DNA of 64,000 bases. Origin: Pseudomonas sp. Bc-h (lineage in GTDB: Bacteria; Pseudomonadota; Gammaproteobacteria; Pseudomonadales; Pseudomonadaceae). Positions within the stretch are counted from its first letter, which is position 1. Every line of letters starts with the position of its first letter. Location of the stretch: assembly GCF_002080045.1 (NCBI RefSeq), contig NZ_MUIN01000002.1, positions 526,127 through 590,126 on the forward strand, written 5' to 3'. This document shows, piece by piece, positions 1-9,936 of the stretch. Under the pieces are notes generated by a model that ran no database searches, was not told the origin of the DNA, and saw nothing but the letters and a program-made list of their open reading frames with translations. The position numbers were made by a program, and so were the translations under genes.

Positions 1-2
1 AC

Positions 3-1097
3 CCGTTCACTCGACTGCCCGAAGCGCTGGGGCAATGCGAGGAGCTTTTCTTCGTCGGCTTCAAAGCCTGCAAAATCGCCGAAGTGTCCCCTCGCGCCTT
101 GCCGCCGAAGCTGCGTTCGCTGGTCCTGACCGATAACTGCATCGAGGCTCTTCCCGATGAACTGGGCCAGCGCCAATACCTGCAAAAACTGATGCTGGCA
201 GGCAATCGTCTGCAAAGCCTGCCCGAGTCTCTGGCGGCCTGCCAGCGCCTTGAGTTAGTGCGCATTTCGGCCAACGATATCCGCCAGTTGCCGCACTGGT
301 TGCTGAAGATGCCAGCGCTAGCCTGGCTGGCGTTCGCGGGCAATCCGCTGAACGACATCCATACCGAAACGCCGATCCGGCAGATTCCCTGGTCGCAACT
401 GACGCTGCATCAGGTACTGGGCGAAGGCGCTTCCGGGGTGATCCAGCAAGGCCAATGGGCTGACGAACACGGGACGCTGCAAGAGGTTGCGGTCAAGCGC
501 TACAAGGGCGATCTGACCAGCGACGGCTCGCCGCTGAACGAGATGGCGGCGTGCATCGCAGCGGGTAAACATCGGAACCTGATTCCCATAGAGGGCCAGA
601 TCGTTGGTCATCCGCAGGCAGCGCGTGGCTTGGTAATGCAGTTGATATCGCCGACGTTCATCACCCTTGCCCGTCCGCCAAGCCTGGAATCCTGCACCCG
701 CGATGTCTACATCGGCACACGGCTGAGCCCGGCCACGGTCAAGCGAATGGCGTCGGGAATCGCCTCGGCGTGCCGTCATCTGCACGCGCGGGGTATCAAT
801 CACGGAGACCTGTACGCCCACAATATTCTCTGGGAAGAAACCGGCGAGAGTCTTCTGGGAGATTTCGGCGCAGCGGCGTTTTACCCCGACGAAGAGACAG
901 GACAGATCTTACAGCGCATCGAAGTACGCGCTTTCGGCATTCTGCTAGGGGAGCTGCTGGCGTGCTGCGAGGGGGATGAAGGTGAAACCGCGGCGTTGCG
1001 CGAGTTGCAGACACGTTGTGTGCAGGGAGATGTAGCGAGCCGTCCGGGTTTTGCCGAAATCGAACAACGGCTCGCCGCGGATGGCATATCAGGCTGA
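3..1097 (+). CDS. Leucine-rich repeat protein kinase (5' end outside window)
   Basis: The frame is open from base 3; the first in-window start codon (GTG at 84) lies inside the repeat region, so the true start is upstream. The visible N-terminal part is leucine-rich repeats (LxxLxLxxNxLxxLP spacing). Counting from the GTG, a eukaryotic-like kinase domain starts near residue 107: glycine loop GEGASG at 113-118, ATP-binding Lys138 in VAVK, a catalytic loop HGDLYAHN with Asp242 and Asn247 (Gly replaces the usual Arg of HRD), and metal-binding DFG at 260-262. All essential catalytic residues seem present, so activity is plausible. The C-terminal lobe looks short. LRR plus kinase fusions occur in many Pseudomonas genomes; substrate and partner are unknown. 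The downstream gene converges on it. Confidence 0.8.
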   Translation, partial: PFTRLPEALGQCEELFFVGFKACKIAEVSPRALPPKLRSLVLTDNCIEALPDELGQRQYLQKLMLAGNRLQSLPESLAACQRLELVRISANDIRQLPHWLLKMPALAWLAFAGNPLNDIHTETPIRQIPWSQLTLHQVLGEGASGVIQQGQWADEHGTLQEVAVKRYKGDLTSDGSPLNEMAACIAAGKHRNLIPIEGQIVGHPQAARGLVMQLISPTFITLARPPSLESCTRDVYIGTRLSPATVKRMASGIASACRHLHARGINHGDLYAHNILWEETGESLLGDFGAAAFYPDEETGQILQRIEVRAFGILLGELLACCEGDEGETAALRELQTRCVQGDVASRPGFAEIEQRLAADGISG

Positions 1098-1125
1098 GCA
1101 GCTGAATGCAGCCTGCACACAGGAC

Positions 1126-1192
1126 TGTAGCAGCACGGCTTGCCGGCGGTGGCGACTTTGAATTCGCAAGCGCCGGCGAGCCGTGCTACTGC
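1126..1192. repeat. Imperfect inverted repeat between convergent genes
   Basis: A hairpin with arms at 1126-1148 and 1171-1192 (core AGCACGGCTTGCCGGCG pairing with CGCCGGCGAGCCGTGCT) lies between the ends of the kinase gene and the YebC-family gene. It resembles Pseudomonas REP-type elements. It may end transcription in both directions, but there is no T-run. Confidence 0.6.
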
Positions 1193-1210
1193 AGGACCGA
1201 ATCAGGCTGA

Positions 1211-1912
1211 TTAGCCCGCCAGCCCTACATAGACGTTCTGCACGTCATCGTGGCTGTCGATCGCTTCCAGGAAGGCCTCGACTTCCGCCATCTGCTCGTC
1301 GCTCAGGCCTTCCACCGGGTTTTTCGGGCGGAAGCCGATCTTCGCCGACTCCACGGTAAAGCCGAACTCCGGCAGCGCCTTGCAGACGGCGTCCAGATCG
1401 GTCGGTTCGGTGTAGAACACGGTCACCCCCTCATCGCCAGCCTCGACATCCTGCGCCCCAGCCTCGATGGCTGCCTCTTCAGGGTCGGTCTTGCCGTCGC
1501 CAGCTGCTTCGATCATGCCCAGATGGTCGAAGTCCCAGGTGATCGAGCCCGCTGCGCCCATCTGGCCCTTGCGGAACAACACACGGACTTCGGCGACGGT
1601 GCGGTTGACGTTGTCGGTCAGGCACTCGACGATCACCGGCACCTTGTGCGGCGCGAAACCCTCGTAGGTCACTTTCTCGAAATGCACGTGCTCGCCGGTC
1701 AGACCCGCGCCCTTCTTGATCGCCCGCTCCAGGGTTTCGCGGGGCATGGAGGCTTTTTTCGCCTGCTCGACCACCAGACGCAGGCGAGCGTTCATTTCGG
1801 GATCAGCGCCGGAACGCGCGGCAATCATGATTTCCTTGGACAGCTTGCCGAAAATCCGCCCTTTGGCGTTGGCTGCTGCTTCTTTGTGTTTGACCTTCCA
1901 CTGTGCGCCCAT
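1211..1912 (-). CDS. YebC/PmpR-TACO1 family protein (YeeN-like)
   Basis: A 233-residue protein with the family signature throughout: N-terminal [18 protein letters not shown], the [14 protein letters not shown] segment near residues 55-68, and the acidic C-terminal domains. YebC/TACO1 proteins associate with ribosomes and relieve stalling; some were earlier described as transcription regulators (PmpR). The MGAQWK N-terminus, rather than MAGHSK, is typical of the YeeN branch, so this is probably a paralogue of the yebC gene that sits beside ruvC. It is monocistronic, converging with the kinase gene and divergent from vgrG. The ATG at 1912 starts the conserved domain directly. Confidence 0.88.
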   Translation of the reverse strand: MGAQWKVKHKEAAANAKGRIFGKLSKEIMIAARSGADPEMNARLRLVVEQAKKASMPRETLERAIKKGAGLTGEHVHFEKVTYEGFAPHKVPVIVECLTDNVNRTVAEVRVLFRKGQMGAAGSITWDFDHLGMIEAAGDGKTDPEEAAIEAGAQDVEAGDEGVTVFYTEPTDLDAVCKALPEFGFTVESAKIGFRPKNPVEGLSDEQMAEVEAFLEAIDSHDDVQNVYVGLAG

Positions 1913-2249
1913 GATTGCTCTCTTGTTCCGATGGCGATAAATCGTCGTTGTCGCCCCGACGTGGCGCGCCGGGACGCTGACGATGAATGCTGAAAATGGT
2001 GACCGATGATGACACGCCGATGCAGATCCATGGCGCCCGGCGCATTTTATACGCGATAGCGCCAGATGAAACCCCCGCCGTGCTGCCGTCGATCAAACGA
2101 AACAGGATAAGTTTCGAGGAAAACATCACCACAACACCCAAGATATTCAAACCGGGCCTGTAGTCCGTTTCCGAAAATTCCGAAGTCGCCCTTTTGTCCT
2201 GTCGCTTTTCGTACCCTCTGCGCCTCGAATTTTCAAGGTGAAACAGCAG
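1913..2249. other. Intergenic region, YebC-like gene to vgrG
   Basis: 337 bases between two divergent genes. It must hold both promoters, but I see no convincing sigma70 boxes, repeats or small genes. Confidence 0.4.
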
Positions 2250-4160
2250 ATGCGCGAAGATCAGCACGTGGTAATGACCTTGGCCATCGCCGACAGCCCG
2301 GCCGATATGCAAGTAATCGGCGTCAACGGTCGCGACCGCTTGAACGCCCCCTTCTGCTTCGATGTCGATCTGATCAGCCCCGACCCGGCGCTGAACTGCG
2401 CCAGCCTGCTGCATCGGAGCGCGTTGCTGACGATGGGTTCGGCCCCCGACGATGCCCATGAGGTGCACGGCGAGGTATACACGCTGCGGCGGTTGTATCG
2501 CGGCGTGGACATGAGCCTTTATCGCCTGCGGCTGGCACCCTCAGTGCAGCGGCTGGAGGGAAGGATCCGCCGCAGGACCCATAACGGACTGAGTGCGCCG
2601 CAGATCATTGTGCGTCTGCTGCATGACCACGGGCTGGGCGAGGACGCATTTCGTTTTCAGCAGCTGACGGGGCTCTACCCCGCCCGCGAACACTGCGTGC
2701 AATACGATGAAAGCGACCTGCACCTGTTGCATCGACTGTGCGAGGAGGAAGGCATCAGTTATCGCTTCGAGCATCACCACAATCGCCATGTGCTGGTGTT
2801 TTCCGACGATCCTGCAGCCTTTCCCGAATCGCCATCAGCGGTCCACGTCGACCATCTCGCCGAGCATTTTTCCATTCGCAACAGCTACAGCAGCCACGCG
2901 GGCGAACATTACGCCCCGCCGTCATCGACGCCTGCGCCTGTGGACAGTCATGCGGACAACCAGCGCTGGTCCCTGTCCAGGTCGGACGGCATGGCGGGAC
3001 GGCACCGGCAGCTCAGTGAACGACAACTGCAACGCTATCGCTGCGAGCGTCGAGACATTATGGGTGCCAGCCGTCAGCCCTCGTTGCGCAGTGGCCAGAT
3101 AGCCCGTGTGGAAGGACATCCCGATACGGCGTTGAATGATCAATGGCTGCTGACGGAGGTCCAGCATTCGGGAAAGCAGTTGGCGCCTCTGCGCCATTGC
3201 TCTTCGAGGAATGTGATCGAGGTGCTCCAGGCGATCGCCACCGCCAACCAGACGCCCTCCACGCTCGTCAGACCTCCCGCCAGACTTGATAAACCCGTGC
3301 TGGCGAGTTACGCCAACCGCTTTCAAGTCATTCCGTGGACAATGCCGTTTCGCCCTTCGCTGCAACACCACAAGCCCAATGTCACCGACGTATCCCTGGC
3401 CGTTCAGACCGACGACCTGGCCGACACCCAGGGGCGCGTCAGGATTCGCTACGACTGGCAGGCGCAACACCCTGCCAACGGCGGAGACGACAGCTGGGCA
3501 AGGGTCGTGGGCACTGTGAGCGAGCACAGGTCCGGCACGCGGCTTCACGTCAGATTTTTCGAAGGCGATCCCGACCAGCCGGTGATCTGTGGCGCTTTCG
3601 CCGACGCGCCTCTTGCCACCCGACTGACTCGCACGTTGCAGGTCGACGGCATTGCCCTCGAAGCAGTGGAACCCCTGTTACAGCTGCATACCGATGAACG
3701 ACTGCAGATCGACAGTCACGCCCCGATGATGCTGCACACGGGGCGGGCAACCTTGAGCATTACCGAATCCGGCATTCATTACACACCGCTGGTACCGCCA
3801 GATGCACCGGATGACGCGCGCTCTGGCGATGTCGCGCGAGGCGACGTCGCTCTGGACCTGCAATTGCTGCATCCCGCCAATGCGCAACAGCCTCTGGCCT
3901 CGTGCACCTGGTACATCGTGCGCATGCCGACGCCGGATCTCGCCTATCTGGCGCGGATCGGCGCCGAAGACATCCTGTTCGAAGGCAAGACCGATGCCGA
4001 GGGTTGGCTGGGCCTGCGCCCGGCCCAGTACATGCGATTGTTGCAACTCTACAGACACGACAAAGCCACGCTGTGCCTGGTCCATCCAGGCCATTGCCGG
4101 ACCCTGCACAGCGTTTTCCAGCAACGCCCGGCTACAGCGATCGTGCCGGGCCCGGCGTGA
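2250..4160 (+). CDS. vgrG: Type VI secretion spike protein VgrG (TssI)
   Basis: A 636-residue VgrG. The N-terminal half is the gp27-like fold (segments such as VNGRDRLNAPFCFDVDL and a phage-late-control region), followed by the gp5-like OB segment (DTQGRVRIRYDW near residues 400-411 and FFEGDPDQPVICGA). About 100 residues after the spike end in a domain containing WYIVRMPTPDLAYLARIG, possibly a carrier for an effector. The trimer forms the puncturing tip of the T6SS. I start at ATG 2250, which has AAGGTG 9 bases upstream, rather than the GTG at 2238. No other T6SS gene lies in the window, so it is an orphan vgrG; no obvious effector or adaptor follows (the next gene is convergent). Confidence 0.88.
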   Translation: MREDQHVVMTLAIADSPADMQVIGVNGRDRLNAPFCFDVDLISPDPALNCASLLHRSALLTMGSAPDDAHEVHGEVYTLRRLYRGVDMSLYRLRLAPSVQRLEGRIRRRTHNGLSAPQIIVRLLHDHGLGEDAFRFQQLTGLYPAREHCVQYDESDLHLLHRLCEEEGISYRFEHHHNRHVLVFSDDPAAFPESPSAVHVDHLAEHFSIRNSYSSHAGEHYAPPSSTPAPVDSHADNQRWSLSRSDGMAGRHRQLSERQLQRYRCERRDIMGASRQPSLRSGQIARVEGHPDTALNDQWLLTEVQHSGKQLAPLRHCSSRNVIEVLQAIATANQTPSTLVRPPARLDKPVLASYANRFQVIPWTMPFRPSLQHHKPNVTDVSLAVQTDDLADTQGRVRIRYDWQAQHPANGGDDSWARVVGTVSEHRSGTRLHVRFFEGDPDQPVICGAFADAPLATRLTRTLQVDGIALEAVEPLLQLHTDERLQIDSHAPMMLHTGRATLSITESGIHYTPLVPPDAPDDARSGDVARGDVALDLQLLHPANAQQPLASCTWYIVRMPTPDLAYLARIGAEDILFEGKTDAEGWLGLRPAQYMRLLQLYRHDKATLCLVHPGHCRTLHSVFQQRPATAIVPGPA

Positions 4161-4178
4161 CCCGTCGCCGATGATCCA

Positions 4179-4952
4179 TCAGCGGTTCTTGAACGCCGGA
4201 TCACGTTTCTCGATGAAAGCCGCCATGCCTTCCTTCTGGTCTTCGCTGGCGAAGGCTGCGTGGAATACCCGCCGCTCGAAGCGGATACCTTCGGCCAGGC
4301 TCACCTCAAAGGCGCGGTTCACGCTTTCCTTGACCATCATTGCCACTGGCAACGACTTGGCGGCGATGGTCCGTGCCACTTTCAGAGCTTCTTCCAGCAA
4401 TTGGTCCTGAGGCACGATGCGCGCCACCAGCCCGGCGCGCTCCGCCTCCACTGCATCGATCATGCGCCCGGTGAGGCACATTTCCATGGCCTTGGCCTTG
4501 CCCACCGCCCGAGTCAGGCGCTGAGTGCCGCCCATACCCGGTAGCACCCCAAGTTTGATCTCGGGCTGACCGAATTTCGCGTTGTCCGCCGCCAGGATGA
4601 AGTCACACATCAATGCCAGTTCGCAGCCGCCACCCAAGGCGAAGCCTGCGACAGCAGCGATGATCGGTTTGCGCCGATTCGCCACTCGGTCGCTGTCACT
4701 GAATAGATCGTCCAGGTAGATCTGCGGGTATTTGAGTTCGGCCATTTCCTTGATATCGGCGCCAGCGGCGAAGGCCTTGGCGGAGCCTGTGAGAACAATG
4801 CAGCCGATCTCTCGATTACTTTCCAGTTCATCGAGAGCATGGTTCAACTCGCTGATCAGCTGTGAATTGAGCGCGTTCAGCGCTTCCGGGCGATTGAGCG
4901 TGATCAGCGCAACGCGACCTTGAATATCTTTGAGGATTGTCGTGTAACTCAT
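4179..4952 (-). CDS. Enoyl-CoA hydratase/isomerase family protein
   Basis: A 257-residue crotonase-fold enzyme that hydrates trans-2-enoyl-CoA to 3-hydroxyacyl-CoA. The oxyanion-hole segments are clear: [12 protein letters not shown] and [14 protein letters not shown]; the catalytic glutamate region is [19 protein letters not shown] chose ATG 4952 ([12 protein letters not shown]) because the longer reading to 4997 adds a 15-residue leader not expected in the family. It is the last gene of an operon-like run SDR dehydrogenase, thiolase, hydratase, all on the minus strand. The short AT-rich gap (4953-5043) to the thiolase has no obvious gene. The set resembles isoleucine or short/branched acyl-CoA degradation clusters, which is inference. 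Confidence 0.9.
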   Translation of the reverse strand: MSYTTILKDIQGRVALITLNRPEALNALNSQLISELNHALDELESNREIGCIVLTGSAKAFAAGADIKEMAELKYPQIYLDDLFSDSDRVANRRKPIIAAVAGFALGGGCELALMCDFILAADNAKFGQPEIKLGVLPGMGGTQRLTRAVGKAKAMEMCLTGRMIDAVEAERAGLVARIVPQDQLLEEALKVARTIAAKSLPVAMMVKESVNRAFEVSLAEGIRFERRVFHAAFASEDQKEGMAAFIEKRDPAFKNR

Positions 4953-5043
4953 TGTTATACGCCCATTTATGGATTTTCGTAAAAAGCTGGAAATCACATC
5001 ACCCAGCTTTAACTAAATGATGTAATTCAATGATTTAATTTAA

Positions 5044-6258
5044 TTAAATGATTTCAATCGCCATGGCAGTGGCCTCGCCGCCGCCGATGCAGATCGCCGC
5101 AACGCCCCGCTGCAAGCCACGTTGTTTCAGGGCGCAGAGCAAGGTCACCAGAATCCGTGCACCCGAGGCGCCAATGGGGTGTCCCAATGCGCAGGCACCG
5201 CCGTTGACGTTGACTTTGTCATGGGGCAATTCAAGCTTGCTCATGGTCACGAGCGCCACCACGGCAAACGCTTCATTGATCTCGAACAGGTCCACCTCGC
5301 CCAGCGACCAACCGGTCTTGCTCATGAGTTTTTCGATGGCGCCGATGGGCGCCGTCGGAAACAGTCCCGGTTGATTGGCATAAGCCGCGTGTCCACGAAT
5401 CACCGCCAGCGGCTTGAGCCCGCGACGCTGAGCTTGCGACTGGCGCATCAGGGTCAGTGCAGCAGCACCATCGGAAATCGAGCTGGAATTGGCAGCAGTC
5501 ACCGTTCCGCCTTAGCGAAAGGCGGGTTTCAAGCCGGGAATCTTGTCCAGCCGGGCTTTGGGCGGTTGCTCGTCCTGGCGGATGACTTTCTGCTCCTTGC
5601 CCACCGTGACCTGCACCGGAACGATTTCCGCGTCGAATCGGCCTTCTTTCATCGCGTCCTGCGCGCGGGTAAGAGACGCCACGGCAAAGGCATCCTGAGC
5701 CTCGCGACTGAAGCCTTCGAACGAGGCGCACTCTTCGGCGAATGTGCCCATCAGGCGGCCACGTTCGTAAGCGTCTTCCAGACCGTCGTAGAACATGTGG
5801 TCGATCACCTGACCGTGGCCCATGCGATAGCCGCTACGGGCTTTGTCCAGGAGATACGGCGCGTTGGACATGCTTTCCATACCGCCCGCGACCACCACAT
5901 CAGCACTGCCGGCGAGCAACAGGTCGTGGGCCATGATCGCAGCCTGCATGCCTGAGCCGCACATTTTGTTCAGGGTCGTGCACAAAGTCCCGTTGCTCAG
6001 GCCTGCGCCCAGTGCCGCCTGCCGTGCTGGCGCCTGGCCGAGCCCTGCGGGCAGGACGCAGCCAAACAGCACTTGCTCGACATCTGTCGGGCTCAGGCCG
6101 GCGCGTTCCACTGCCGCGCGAATGGCCGCCGAGCCCAGTTGCGGGGCGGTCAGGCTTTTCAGGTCGCCTTGAAAGCCGCCCATGGGCGTACGCACGGCGC
6201 TGACGATGACCACCGGGTCTTCGATCTGCGTTTGGCGTTTGTTGAGTGACATGTGCAA
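5044..6258 (-). pseudogene. Acetyl-CoA acyltransferase (thiolase) interrupted by one in-frame stop
   Basis: The two halves of a thiolase lie in the same reading frame, separated only by a TAA (complement of 5512-5514). The first half (248 residues) has the nucleophile Cys100 in LNKMCGSGMQ; after the stop the frame continues GGTVTAANSSSISDGAAAL and carries the second set of catalytic residues (NEAFAVVAL, GHPIGASGARI, CIGGGEATAMA). The combined length, about 404 codons, is normal for the family. The expected residue is Lys in the conserved FRKGGTVTA motif, so a single AAA to TAA change explains it. The second half could restart at GTG 5502, but neither part would be active alone. It is either a recent pseudogene or a base-call error. 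Confidence 0.85.
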
Positions 6259-6267
6259 CCTCCTCGA

Positions 6268-7035
6268 TTAGCGCGCCGCCATGCGCAAGGCGCCGTCGAG
6301 ACGGATCACCTCGCCATTGAGCATGCTGTTTTCGATGATGTGGCGCGCCAGCGCCGCGTATTCCTCGGGTTTGCCGAGCCGTGGCGGGAATGGAACGCCG
6401 GCAGACAGGCTTTCGCGTACTTGCGGGGTCATGCCTGCCATCATCGGGGTTTCGAAAATGCCGGGGGCGATGGTCATGACGCGGATGCCGAAGCGCGCCA
6501 GTTCGCGGGCGGCGGGCAGAGTCAGGCTGGCGATGGCGCCTTTGGAGGCCGCATAGGCTGCCTGGCCGATCTGGCCATCGAAGGCCGCAACGGAGGCGGT
6601 ATTGATGATCACGCCGCGCTCGCCCCCTTCGTCGACGGCGCCCTCGGCAATCGCAGCTGAAGCCAGACGTAGCAGATTGAAGCTGCCGATCAGATTGACG
6701 TTGATGACCCTGCTGAAAGTGTCCAGCCCATGAGGGCCTTCCTTGCCGAGAATCTTTTGCGCACCGACGATACCCGCGCAGTTGATCAGGCCGTTGATCT
6801 GGCCGAACGCCGCCATGGCCTGGTCGACCGCAGCCTTGGCTGCAACTTCCTGAGTGATGTCGGTGACGCTGGCGCGTGCATTGACACCCAGCTTTCGTAC
6901 CTGCGCCTCTAGCGCCTGGGCGTTGACGTCGACCAGCATCACCCTGGCGCCCGCCTCGATCAGCATCTGCGCCGTGGCCGCGCCCAGACCGGATGCGCCG
7001 CCACTGACCAGAAATACCTTGCCTTCGATCTGCAT
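6268..7035 (-). CDS. SDR 3-hydroxyacyl-CoA dehydrogenase
   Basis: A 255-residue classical short-chain dehydrogenase with the NAD-binding motif [14 protein letters not shown] at residues 10-23 and the catalytic AYAASKGA motif. The sequence [35 protein letters not shown] is characteristic of the type II 3-hydroxyacyl-CoA dehydrogenase / 17-beta-HSD10 branch, which oxidises 3-hydroxy-2-methylacyl-CoA and related thioesters. It is nine bases upstream of the thiolase and first in the operon, so dehydrogenation, thiolysis and hydration would be co-expressed. The substrate is inferred from family and neighbours. Confidence 0.88.
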   Translation of the reverse strand: MQIEGKVFLVSGGASGLGAATAQMLIEAGARVMLVDVNAQALEAQVRKLGVNARASVTDITQEVAAKAAVDQAMAAFGQINGLINCAGIVGAQKILGKEGPHGLDTFSRVINVNLIGSFNLLRLASAAIAEGAVDEGGERGVIINTASVAAFDGQIGQAAYAASKGAIASLTLPAARELARFGIRVMTIAPGIFETPMMAGMTPQVRESLSAGVPFPPRLGKPEEYAALARHIIENSMLNGEVIRLDGALRMAAR

Positions 7036-7224
7036 GATGGTGTCTTCCTTACACTTTTATTGTTGTTGGCGTGTGTTGCCCACCTGCCGAAATACTCCGC
7101 CCTGTGGCCGCGATGGGCAATAGTCAAAGCGCGCATCGGTGATGGTGGTTTTGGACAGTGCCGTAATCCACAGACGTTTTGCGGCGTGACTTGCCGCACC
7201 TCGTTTAGCCAAAACAGTTCATTG

Positions 7225-8619
7225 TCAGGTCTTGCGCTGCAACACCGCCGCGCCGGACTCGGCAGACAGGCGTCGGTTATCCAGCAACGCCAGCAGGGCA
7301 ATCAGCGCTACCCGGAGGAACGTCAGCTGGAAATCCCCGGTGACCGCCTGGCCATCGTTGCCATGCAGATACATCGAGCCACGCAGCAGCAAAGCGGCGA
7401 CGGCTACGCCCAGCCCCATGCTCAGCTGGAAAAACATGCTGAACATGGTCGACGCGTCGCTCATCTGCGCCTTGGGCACATCGGCGAAGCCCAGGGTATT
7501 GAACGCGGTGAATTGCATCGAGCGGGACAGTCCGCCGATGAACAGGATCAGCAGAATCGATGCCCAGTCCATCTGTTCATTGAGCAACGCACAGGCCGCT
7601 ATGGCGAGCACACCGATGACACCGTTGACCATCAGCACCGGCCGGAAGCCCCAGCGCTGCATGATTGCGCTGGTGAACGGTTTAATCGCCAGGTTGCCGG
7701 CGAACACGCCGAGCACCAGCAGACCCGAATCGAATGCCGACAAACCGAACCCCAGCTGGAACATCAACGGCAGCAGAAACGGCAAGGTGCTGATGGCGAT
7801 CCGAAACAGCGACCCGCCGAACAGGCTGACGCTGAAGGTGCGAATGCCGATCACGCTGACGTTCATCAGCGGCTCGCTGCGCCTGCGCATGTGCGCCCAG
7901 GCCAACGCACCGCTGATCACGCCGACGCTGGTGAGCAATAGCCCCGGCCATTGGCTGGAGCGGCCCTGGCCGAGCATCTCCATGCCGTACAGAAGTGCCG
8001 TGCAGGCGACGCCGAGCAGGATGAAACCGAGCACATCGAAAGCGCGCTGGCTGACTTCGTTTCGCTTGGGGATCAGCACCCAGGTGGCGATCAGCGCCAG
8101 CAGGCCCAAGGGCAGATTGAGATAGAAAATCCATGGCCATGACGCATGGGTGACGATGAAGCCTCCCAATGGCGGGCCCAGCACTGGCGCCACCAGGCCG
8201 GGCCAGGTGATCAGCGAAATCACCCGCACCAGATCCTTCTTCTCGGTGGCGCGCATCACCGCCAGACGCCCCACCGGGACCATCATTGCCCCACTGATGC
8301 CTTGCAGGACCCGGGCGGCGACAAAGGCATCGAGGCTGGTGCTGATGCCACACAGCAGCGACGAAACGGTGAACAGGACGATTGCGCTGCCAAACACCAG
8401 CCGTGACCCCAGGCGGTCGGCCAGCCAGCCGCTGATGGGGATGAATGCCGCGATCGCCAGCATGTAGGCGCTCATGCCGATGTTGAGGTCCACGGCGGCG
8501 ACGCCAAAGGTCTTGGCCATTTGCGGCAATGCGGTGGCGATCACCGTGGCGTCGAGGTTTTCCATGAAAAACGTGACCGCCACCAGCAGAGCGATCAGCG
8601 TCGATTGGCGTTGCGACAT
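7225..8619 (-). CDS. DHA2-family MFS efflux transporter (EmrB/QacA type)
   Basis: A 464-residue, multi-helix inner-membrane protein. DHA2 marks are the N-terminal FFMENLDATVIATALPQMAKTFG segment of helix 1, the GWLADRLGSR loop after helix 2 and the GPPLGGF motif C in helix 5. Fourteen helices are expected for the family. Such pumps expel drugs or toxic metabolites by proton antiport. It is divergent from the shikimate dehydrogenase-like gene and shares a 234-base intergenic region holding two candidate operators, so co-control with the quinate cluster is possible. Its substrate cannot be read from sequence. Confidence 0.85.
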   Translation of the reverse strand: MSQRQSTLIALLVAVTFFMENLDATVIATALPQMAKTFGVAAVDLNIGMSAYMLAIAAFIPISGWLADRLGSRLVFGSAIVLFTVSSLLCGISTSLDAFVAARVLQGISGAMMVPVGRLAVMRATEKKDLVRVISLITWPGLVAPVLGPPLGGFIVTHASWPWIFYLNLPLGLLALIATWVLIPKRNEVSQRAFDVLGFILLGVACTALLYGMEMLGQGRSSQWPGLLLTSVGVISGALAWAHMRRRSEPLMNVSVIGIRTFSVSLFGGSLFRIAISTLPFLLPLMFQLGFGLSAFDSGLLVLGVFAGNLAIKPFTSAIMQRWGFRPVLMVNGVIGVLAIAACALLNEQMDWASILLILFIGGLSRSMQFTAFNTLGFADVPKAQMSDASTMFSMFFQLSMGLGVAVAALLLRGSMYLHGNDGQAVTGDFQLTFLRVALIALLALLDNRRLSAESGAAVLQRKT

Positions 8620-8727
8620 CAGCGCATTTCCTTGTTTTTATTCCGTGGCAGCAGCGCTCTAGGGTACCTGTTTCAAACTGTTTCGCGCAGCGCGGAATCG
8701 CCTCATCAGCGAAGGCAAAAATGAATC

Positions 8728-8742
8728 GTTCGATTATCGAAC
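8728..8742. promoter_or_regulatory. PcaR-like palindrome upstream of shikimate dehydrogenase
   Basis: GTTCGATTATCGAAC reads on the other strand as GTTCGATAATCGAAC, one base from the 15-bp element I recall for the IclR-family regulator PcaR of Pseudomonas (GTTCGATAATCGCAC). A second near-copy lies at 12729-12743 before quiC. Confidence 0.5.
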
Positions 8743-8781
8743 GGATTGCTCAAGGCGCCGATACTCAGGGCTTCTATAGAA

Positions 8782-8800
8782 TTAACTATCTGGTACATTT
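8782..8800 (-). promoter_or_regulatory. Shared AAATGTAC-N6-GTTA motif, copy 1
   Basis: The complement reads AAATGTACCAGATAGTTAA. The same AAATGTAC-N6-GTTA pattern occurs at 12704-12722 before quiC, in the same orientation relative to the downstream gene. It is a candidate site for the TetR regulator at 9937-10608, or a common promoter element. Confidence 0.4.
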
Positions 8801-8853
8801 TGATCATGTCTGCCACCCTTCCCTGAGCAGCCGAATAACAAGAGCGGATCGCC

Positions 8854-9717
8854 ATGACGTCTAACGCTAAACAACCTTCCATTCTCGCGGGTCTTATCGG
8901 CGCTGGCATTCAAGCCTCCCGCACGCCCTCATTGCATGAGCACGAAGGTGATGCGCAGGGCATGCGCTATCTCTACCGAATTATCGATCTGGACGCCCTG
9001 AGACTCGACATCACCGCCTTGCCGCAACTGGTCGATGGCGCCCAGCGCTGCGGTTTCACGGGTCTGAACATCACGTTCCCGTGCAAACAGGCGGTGTTGC
9101 CGCTGCTCGACGAGTTATCCGAGGAAGCGCGCTGCATCGGCGCGGTGAACACGGTGGTGTTCAAGGATGGCAAGCGCATTGGCCATAACACCGATTGTCT
9201 GGGGTTTGCCGAAGGGTTCCGGCGAGGATTGGGAGATGTCTCACGCGGCCGGGTCGTGCAGCTGGGCGCGGGCGGTGCTGGCGCCGCGGTGGCCCATGCG
9301 CTGCTCAGCGAAGGCGTTGAACAGCTGAGTATTTTCGAGGTTGACCCGGCCCGGGCACAAAGTCTGGTCGACAACTTGAACGCTCATTTCGGCGCCGGCC
9401 GTGCGCAGGTCGGTCATGATCTCCCGACGGCCATGGCCAAGGCTGACGGACTGGTCAATACCACGCCGGTGGGGATGACCAAGCTCCCAGGTACGCCATT
9501 GCCACCAGAGTTGCTGCGCGCGCAGTTGTGGGTTGCCGAGATCATTTATTTTCCGCTGGAAACTGAACTGCTCGCCCACGCTCGTCGGTTGGGCTGCCGT
9601 ACGCTGGACGGCAGCACGATGGCGGTGTTTCAGGCGGTCAAGGCGTTTGAGCTGTTCACCGGGGAAAAGGCCGATGCCGAGCGGATGCAGGCGTTTTTTC
9701 GGTCGTTGGATGACTGA
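8854..9717 (+). CDS. Shikimate/quinate dehydrogenase (AroE/YdiB family)
   Basis: A 287-residue AroE-superfamily enzyme. N-terminal substrate-binding motifs SRTPSLHEHEG and NITFPCKQ (catalytic Lys), HNTDCLGF (catalytic Asp), the nucleotide-binding QLGAGGAGAAVAHAL, and the C-terminal NTTPVGM segment are all present. It interconverts quinate or shikimate with the 3-dehydro acid. The YLYRIIDLD and IIYFPLETELLAHAR segments fit the catabolic, NAD-linked branch more than biosynthetic AroE. The nearby 3-dehydroshikimate dehydratase and uptake permease support a role in quinate/shikimate use as carbon source. ATG 8854 follows a weak ribosome site. Confidence 0.85.
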   Translation: MTSNAKQPSILAGLIGAGIQASRTPSLHEHEGDAQGMRYLYRIIDLDALRLDITALPQLVDGAQRCGFTGLNITFPCKQAVLPLLDELSEEARCIGAVNTVVFKDGKRIGHNTDCLGFAEGFRRGLGDVSRGRVVQLGAGGAGAAVAHALLSEGVEQLSIFEVDPARAQSLVDNLNAHFGAGRAQVGHDLPTAMAKADGLVNTTPVGMTKLPGTPLPPELLRAQLWVAEIIYFPLETELLAHARRLGCRTLDGSTMAVFQAVKAFELFTGEKADAERMQAFFRSLDD

Positions 9718-9936
9718 GATAAACATCTGTGGCGGTTAGGCCTGCCGGTGGTGGCGCAGTGGTAATTGCTCCGGGGACACGCCGTCGACCTGCCATCCTT
9801 GGCCGAACGGCGGCTAGCGCGCTTAAAAGCAAGATCAAAAGCGAACGCGGCTCTGGAAGTTTTCGCCGTCCCTGTGGGAGACGCCGGAGGTCACGACGGC
9901 AGCGACGGCAGCTACAGGCCTTGCAGACGATTTGTT
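9718..9936. other. Intergenic region with a dispersed 36-bp repeat
   Basis: This gap separates the convergent ends of the dehydrogenase and TetR genes. Positions 9871-9906 carry CCTGTGGGAGACGCCGGAGG followed by TCACGACGGCAGCGA, a unit also seen near 26945, 27084, 34210 and 50396. No gene is apparent. Confidence 0.6.
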
